From NCBI GenBank assembly GCA_016712535.1, contig JADJQW010000002.1, forward strand, positions 248,001 through 312,000: DNA of 64,000 nucleotides, written 5' to 3'. The position numbers and the translations under genes are program-made. The DNA comes from Flavobacteriales bacterium (GTDB lineage Bacteria; Bacteroidota; Bacteroidia; Flavobacteriales_F; PHOS-HE28). The notes below the pieces were generated by a model. The model was not told where the DNA came from. It did not search any database and worked only from the letters and a program-made list of their open reading frames with translations. Positions 60,719-64,000 of the stretch are shown piece by piece; the stretch's first letter is position 1; each line of letters starts with the position of its first letter.

Positions 60719-61666
60719 ATGACCAAGAAGATCCTCGTCATAGGCTCCAGTGGCCAGATCGGCACCGAGCTCGTGGAAGGCCTGCGCGCCCGTTTCGGCA
60801 ACGGGAACGTGGTGGCCAGCGACATCAAGCAGCCGCAGGTCGAGCAGGCCGGCCCCTTCGCCATGGTCGATGCCATGGACCGCAGGGGCATCGAGCGCAT
60901 CATCGAGAAGCATGGGATCACCGAGGTGTACCTGCTCGCCGCCTTGTTGAGCGCCACGGCGGAGAAGGATCCCGCCTTCGCGTGGAAGCTGAACATGGAG
61001 AGCCTCTTCATCGTGCTGGAGCTGGCGCGTGAAGGCAAGCTGAAGCGCGTGTATTGGCCCAGCAGCATCGCCGTGTTCGGCCCCACCACGCCGAAGGATG
61101 GCACGCCCCAGCACACCATCGCGGAGCCCAGCACGGTCTATGGCATCAGCAAACTGGCCGGAGAGGGCTGGTGCCAGTACTACCACAAGCGATACGGCGT
61201 GGATGTGCGCAGCATCCGCTACCCTGGCCTCATCGGTTGGAAGAGCGCGCCGGGCGGCGGCACCACGGATTATGCCGTTCACATCTTCCACGAGGCGTTC
61301 AAGCACGGCAAGTACACGAGCTTCCTAGGGCCGAAGACCACCTTGCCCATGATGTACATGCCCGATGCCATCCGCGCGACCATCGACCTGATGGAGGCCC
61401 CTGCCGAGCAGGTGAAGGTTCGCAACAGCTACAACCTCGCGGGCTTCAGCTTCAACCCGGAGGAGATCGCCGCCGAGGTCCGCCGGCACATCCCCGGCTT
61501 CACCATCGATTACGCGCCGGACCAACGGCAGGCCATCGCGGACAGCTGGCCGCGCACCATCGACGATAGCGCCGCCCGCACCGACTGGGGCTGGAAGCCG
61601 CGGTATGACCTGGGAGCGATGGTGGACGAGATGATGATCGAGCTGAAGAGGTTGATTAGCGGTTGA
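60719..61666 (+). CDS. Short-chain L-threonine 3-dehydrogenase-like protein
   Basis: The product has 315 residues. It has the extended-SDR nucleotide fold ILVIGSSGQIGTEL at the start, the catalytic YGISK (Tyr141, Lys145) and the segment RSIRYPGLIGWKSAPGGGTTDYAVHIFHEA, which is characteristic of the SDR-type L-threonine 3-dehydrogenases (oxidising threonine to 2-amino-3-ketobutyrate with NAD). ALDH-like or UDP-sugar epimerases of the same fold are the alternative, but the PGGGTTDYA block favours threonine dehydrogenase. No 2-amino-3-ketobutyrate ligase gene is visible. Confidence 0.86.
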   Translation: MTKKILVIGSSGQIGTELVEGLRARFGNGNVVASDIKQPQVEQAGPFAMVDAMDRRGIERIIEKHGITEVYLLAALLSATAEKDPAFAWKLNMESLFIVLELAREGKLKRVYWPSSIAVFGPTTPKDGTPQHTIAEPSTVYGISKLAGEGWCQYYHKRYGVDVRSIRYPGLIGWKSAPGGGTTDYAVHIFHEAFKHGKYTSFLGPKTTLPMMYMPDAIRATIDLMEAPAEQVKVRNSYNLAGFSFNPEEIAAEVRRHIPGFTIDYAPDQRQAIADSWPRTIDDSAARTDWGWKPRYDLGAMVDEMMIELKRLISG

Positions 61667-61699
61667 GGGTTGCATGTTGAATGCGCCCAACCCTCAACC
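61661..61699 (+). terminator. Hairpin after the threonine dehydrogenase gene
   Basis: Twelve-base perfect arms GGTTGAGGGTTG (61661-61672) and CAACCCTCAACC (61688-61699) flank a 15-base loop and overlap the stop codon at 61664-61666. The right arm runs on into further CAACC-type units to about 61721. It may be a terminator or part of a repeat family; a U-tract is lacking. Confidence 0.45.
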
Positions 61700-61760
61700 C
61701 CTCAACCTGCAACCTTCAACCTGCTCCGGCCGTTTCGCGCCTCGCGAAGCCCAACACGCC

Positions 61761-62633
61761 ATGTACCGACAACTCACCCTTCTGATCCTTCTGCTCATCG
61801 CCGGTCGTGCCGCCGCCCTGGCACAGGACACCCTGAATGTCGTTGATGAGATGGGCCGCAAGCAGGGCTATTGGAAAGTGCTAGCGCCGAAAGCCGAGAA
61901 GCCCGAGTACGAGGATGGCCAATTGATCGAAGAGGGCCGCTACGCCAACAGCAAGCGCGTAGGCACGTGGAAGCGCTATTGGCCCAACGGCAACGTGATG
62001 AGCGAGATCACCTACCAGATGGGGCGTCCAAAAGGTGAGTACAAGACCTATTACCCTACCGGCAAGGTGGAGGAGCTGGGCACCTGGGACCTCGACCGCA
62101 ATACGGGCAAGTTCCAGCGCTACCACCCCAACGGCAAGCTCGCGCAGGACTTCGTCTTCAATCCCTATGGAATGCGCGATGGCGAGCAGAAGTACTACCA
62201 CGAGAACGGCCAGCTCGCCGTGGCGGTGAATGTCGAAGAAGGCAAGGAGGATGGCGCGCTCAAGCGTTACGACGAGAAGGGCCAACTCACCCAGAACGCG
62301 CAATTCAACGATGGCGTGATCGATGCTGCCAACAGCAAGTGGATCAAGCCGGTCGTTAAGGCCGATGATGTGAAGGTGGATCCGAAAGCGGAGCCTGCTC
62401 CAGCCCCGGCGCCCACGGAGCGCACCAACGCAGTGGTCTTCCGCGAGAACGGCTTCAATACGCTCTATGACAAGCAGCTCCGCCTCTCGCAGCAGGGCGA
62501 GTTCAAGGATGGCCGTCTCTGGGACGGCAAGCGCTACGAGTATGACCGCAACGGCATCCTCGACCGCATCAAGATGTACAAGCAGGGCCGTTACCTGGGC
62601 GATGCGGTGATCACGGAGGAGGACTTGAAGTAG
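61761..62633 (+). CDS. Exported MORN-like (YwqK-type) repeat protein
   Basis: The product has 290 residues from the ATG at 61761. A signal peptide (MYRQLTLLILLLIAGRAAALAQ) precedes about seven MORN-like repeats such as YWPNGNVMSEITYQMGRPKGEYKTYYPTGKVEELG and YHENGQLAVAVNVEEGKEDG, a Pro/Ala-rich linker near 215-235 (EPAPAPAP) and a final repeat with YDRNGILDRIKMY. It is a shorter relative of the 4136 protein. Function unknown; envelope location likely. A frame 29 codons longer runs through the upstream repeats and was rejected. Confidence 0.8.
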   Translation: MYRQLTLLILLLIAGRAAALAQDTLNVVDEMGRKQGYWKVLAPKAEKPEYEDGQLIEEGRYANSKRVGTWKRYWPNGNVMSEITYQMGRPKGEYKTYYPTGKVEELGTWDLDRNTGKFQRYHPNGKLAQDFVFNPYGMRDGEQKYYHENGQLAVAVNVEEGKEDGALKRYDEKGQLTQNAQFNDGVIDAANSKWIKPVVKADDVKVDPKAEPAPAPAPTERTNAVVFRENGFNTLYDKQLRLSQQGEFKDGRLWDGKRYEYDRNGILDRIKMYKQGRYLGDAVITEEDLK

Positions 62634-62657
62634 CCTTCGCCGCGAAGAGCGCCCGGC

Positions 62658-62665
62658 TATCTTCG
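62658..62665 (+). promoter_or_regulatory. -7 box (TATCTTCG) of the CoA-transferase gene
   Basis: TATCTTCG is identical to the tRNA-Cys -7 box and lies 18 bases before the ATG at 62684. Confidence 0.5.
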
Positions 62666-62683
62666 GCGCTCAATCATTCGCGC

Positions 62684-63382
62684 ATGAACAAGTTGGTGGC
62701 CGGTCCCGATGAGGCCCTCGATGGCCTGAAGGACAACATGACGCTCATGGTGGGCGGCTTCGGGCTGTGCGGCATCCCGGAGAACCTGATCGCGGCCATG
62801 GTGCGCCGGGGAACGAAGGGCCTCACCTGCATCAGCAACAACGCGGGCGTCGATGACTTCGGGCTGGGCCTGCTGCTGAAGACGCGGCAGATCAAGAAGA
62901 TGATCAGCAGCTACGTGGGCGAGAACGACGAGTTCGAGCGGCAGATGCTCAGCGGAGAACTGGAGGTGGAACTGATTCCCCAAGGCACGCTGGCCGAACG
63001 CTGCCGTGCGGGCGGCGCAGGGATCCCCGCGTTCTTCACGCCAGCGGGCTATGGCACCGAGGTGGGCGAGGGGAAGGAGGCCCGCGAGTTCAACGGGAAG
63101 ATGCACGTGCTCGAGAGCTGGCTCCGCGCCGATTTCGCATTGGTGAAGGCCTGGAAGGGCGATCGTTTCGGCAACCTGGTGTACAAGCGCACGGCGCGCA
63201 ATTTCAATCCCATGATGGCCATGGCGGGCAAGGTCACCGTGGCCGAAGTGGAGCAGCTCGTGGAGCCCGGCGAGCTCGATCCGGATCAGATCCACACGCC
63301 GGGCATCTTCGTGCAGCGCATCTTCCAAGGCACCGGCTACGAGAAGCGCATCGAGCAGCGCACGGTGCGCAAGCGCGCCTGA
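62684..63382 (+). CDS. scoA: 3-oxoacid CoA-transferase, subunit A
   Basis: The product has 232 residues, the normal length of the alpha subunit. Family blocks are MTLMVGGFGLCGIPENLIAAM, LTCISNNAGVDDFGLGLLL, ELIPQGTLAERCRAGGAGIPAFFTPAGYGTEV and ADFALVKAWKGDRFGNLVYKRTARNFNP. With a B subunit it transfers CoA from succinyl-CoA to acetoacetate. The B subunit is not the next gene, which is unusual since the two are normally adjacent. In context it could activate the acetoacetate released by the tyrosine pathway encoded nearby. Substrate choice is inference. Confidence 0.9.
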   Translation: MNKLVAGPDEALDGLKDNMTLMVGGFGLCGIPENLIAAMVRRGTKGLTCISNNAGVDDFGLGLLLKTRQIKKMISSYVGENDEFERQMLSGELEVELIPQGTLAERCRAGGAGIPAFFTPAGYGTEVGEGKEAREFNGKMHVLESWLRADFALVKAWKGDRFGNLVYKRTARNFNPMMAMAGKVTVAEVEQLVEPGELDPDQIHTPGIFVQRIFQGTGYEKRIEQRTVRKRA

Positions 63383-63389
63383 CGCCTCC

Positions 63390-64000
63390 ATGGCCATGCG
63401 CGGTGAACGGCTCGCCTGCATCGCGGTGGGCTTAGCGGCCTTCCTGTACCTCTTCTTGCGCGCGGCCTTCGTCCCGCTCACCCACGACGAGGCCGCCACC
63501 TTCCAGACCTACGTGCTCACGGGCGATTACCTGCCCTACCTCGCGCATTGGGATGCCGGCAATCATCTGTTGAGCACGGCGGTAACGCGTGCGGCATATC
63601 TGCTCTTCGGGCCATCGCCGCTGGCCTTGCGGGCCTTCTCGTTGATCGGCTTCTTGCTCTGGGCGCTGTATGCCTGGCGCATCACACGACCCATCGAGAA
63701 TGGCCTCATCCGCATGAGCACGGTGGTTGCGCTTCTGCTCACGCCCTTCGTCATCGAGTTCTTCGCGCTCTTTCGTGGCTACGGACCTTCGCTCGCCTTC
63801 CTCCTCATGGCGCTGCATCATCTGCTGCGCTTGTTGGTCCACGCGCGCCGCACCGATCTCCTCCTCATTCTTGTAGCCGCGCTGTTGGCCTGCGTGGCGT
63901 CCCTCACGCTGCTCATCGCGTGGTGCATGATCCTTGCGGCTACCGTTGCGATCGTGTTCCGCAGCCTTCGCCGCGATGCCCGTGCCTGGCTGGCGGTGAT
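63390..64000 (+). CDS. Polytopic membrane protein, possible GT-C glycosyltransferase, 3' end outside window
   Basis: The frame is open from the ATG at 63390 (or 63396) to the window edge, giving at least 203 residues. The opening CIAVGLAAFLYLFLRAAFV PLTHDEAATF places an Asp-Glu pair just after the first membrane helix, as in GT-C (ArnT/PMT-like) lipid-linked sugar transferases. Further hydrophobic segments follow (ALRAFSLIGFLLWALYAW, STVVALLLTPFVIEFFAL, DLLLILVAALLACVASL). It begins 7 bp after the CoA-transferase stop and is probably co-transcribed. The truncated frame limits certainty. Confidence 0.7.
   Translation, partial: MAMRGERLACIAVGLAAFLYLFLRAAFVPLTHDEAATFQTYVLTGDYLPYLAHWDAGNHLLSTAVTRAAYLLFGPSPLALRAFSLIGFLLWALYAWRITRPIENGLIRMSTVVALLLTPFVIEFFALFRGYGPSLAFLLMALHHLLRLLVHARRTDLLLILVAALLACVASLTLLIAWCMILAATVAIVFRSLRRDARAWLAV

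Overview
The window is a chromosomal segment of a high-GC member of the Bacteroidota, most likely an uncultured Flavobacteriales-type lineage. The evidence is several secreted proteins with type IX secretion (T9SS) C-terminal sorting domains, a PorZ-like T9SS component, Bacteroidota-type families (DUF4175, DUF3667, YwqK/MORN-like repeat proteins, TlpA-like lipoproteins), and promoters with a TAnnTTTG-type -7 box, here mostly TAnnTTCG or TAnnTTGC. No rRNA, CRISPR array, prophage or insertion sequence is visible. It reads as core chromosome with a few fast-evolving surface-protein loci.

Layout. 1-5653: 3' end of RNase R, then a minus-strand unit of a MORN-like exported protein, a six-PAS HisKA_2 sensor kinase and a LytTR response regulator. 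6077-9284: rpiB, an M28 peptidase and a thioredoxin-like lipoprotein. 9321-18736: an ALDH7-type dehydrogenase, then a housekeeping cluster (DUF4175 protein, anti-sigma-type ATPase, ybeY, mnmG, methyltransferase) interrupted by one small exported protein on the plus strand. 18830-25878: three secreted proteins with related Cys-rich N-termini, plus a glycosyltransferase and a small GNAT protein. 25937-31161: gltX-folB, tRNA-Cys, porZ-like gene and recO. 31193-38868: oligopeptidase B-like lipoprotein, DUF1232 protein, M28-PDZ peptidase, gpsA, then YHS, DoxX, DinB and ATP-grasp genes. 38881-47266: LysE transporter, a small orphan gene, a Kelch-like T9SS protein, GT2, DUF3667, serine hydrolase and uvrC, with lpxD divergent.

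47666-53143 holds the most striking object: an 1825-residue secreted protein whose middle is ten nearly identical 348-bp (116-residue) tandem repeats, flanked by three older diverged copies. The same repeat family occurs in the 706-residue protein at 23758-25878. 53693-54870 is a divergent TetR/cupin pair with a perfect operator palindrome lying over both -7 boxes. 54905-57027 is an ECF sigma factor with a Cys-containing C-terminal extension, followed by a SRPBCC protein and two small proteins.

57123-60626 groups three O2-dependent enzymes: 4-hydroxyphenylpyruvate dioxygenase, homogentisate dioxygenase and the tRNA hydroxylase TrhO. 60719-64000 has a short-chain threonine dehydrogenase, a second MORN-like protein, a 3-oxoacid CoA-transferase subunit A (which could use acetoacetate from tyrosine breakdown) and the start of a polytopic membrane protein cut by the window edge.

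Product names rest on sequence motifs read by eye; no database search was possible.
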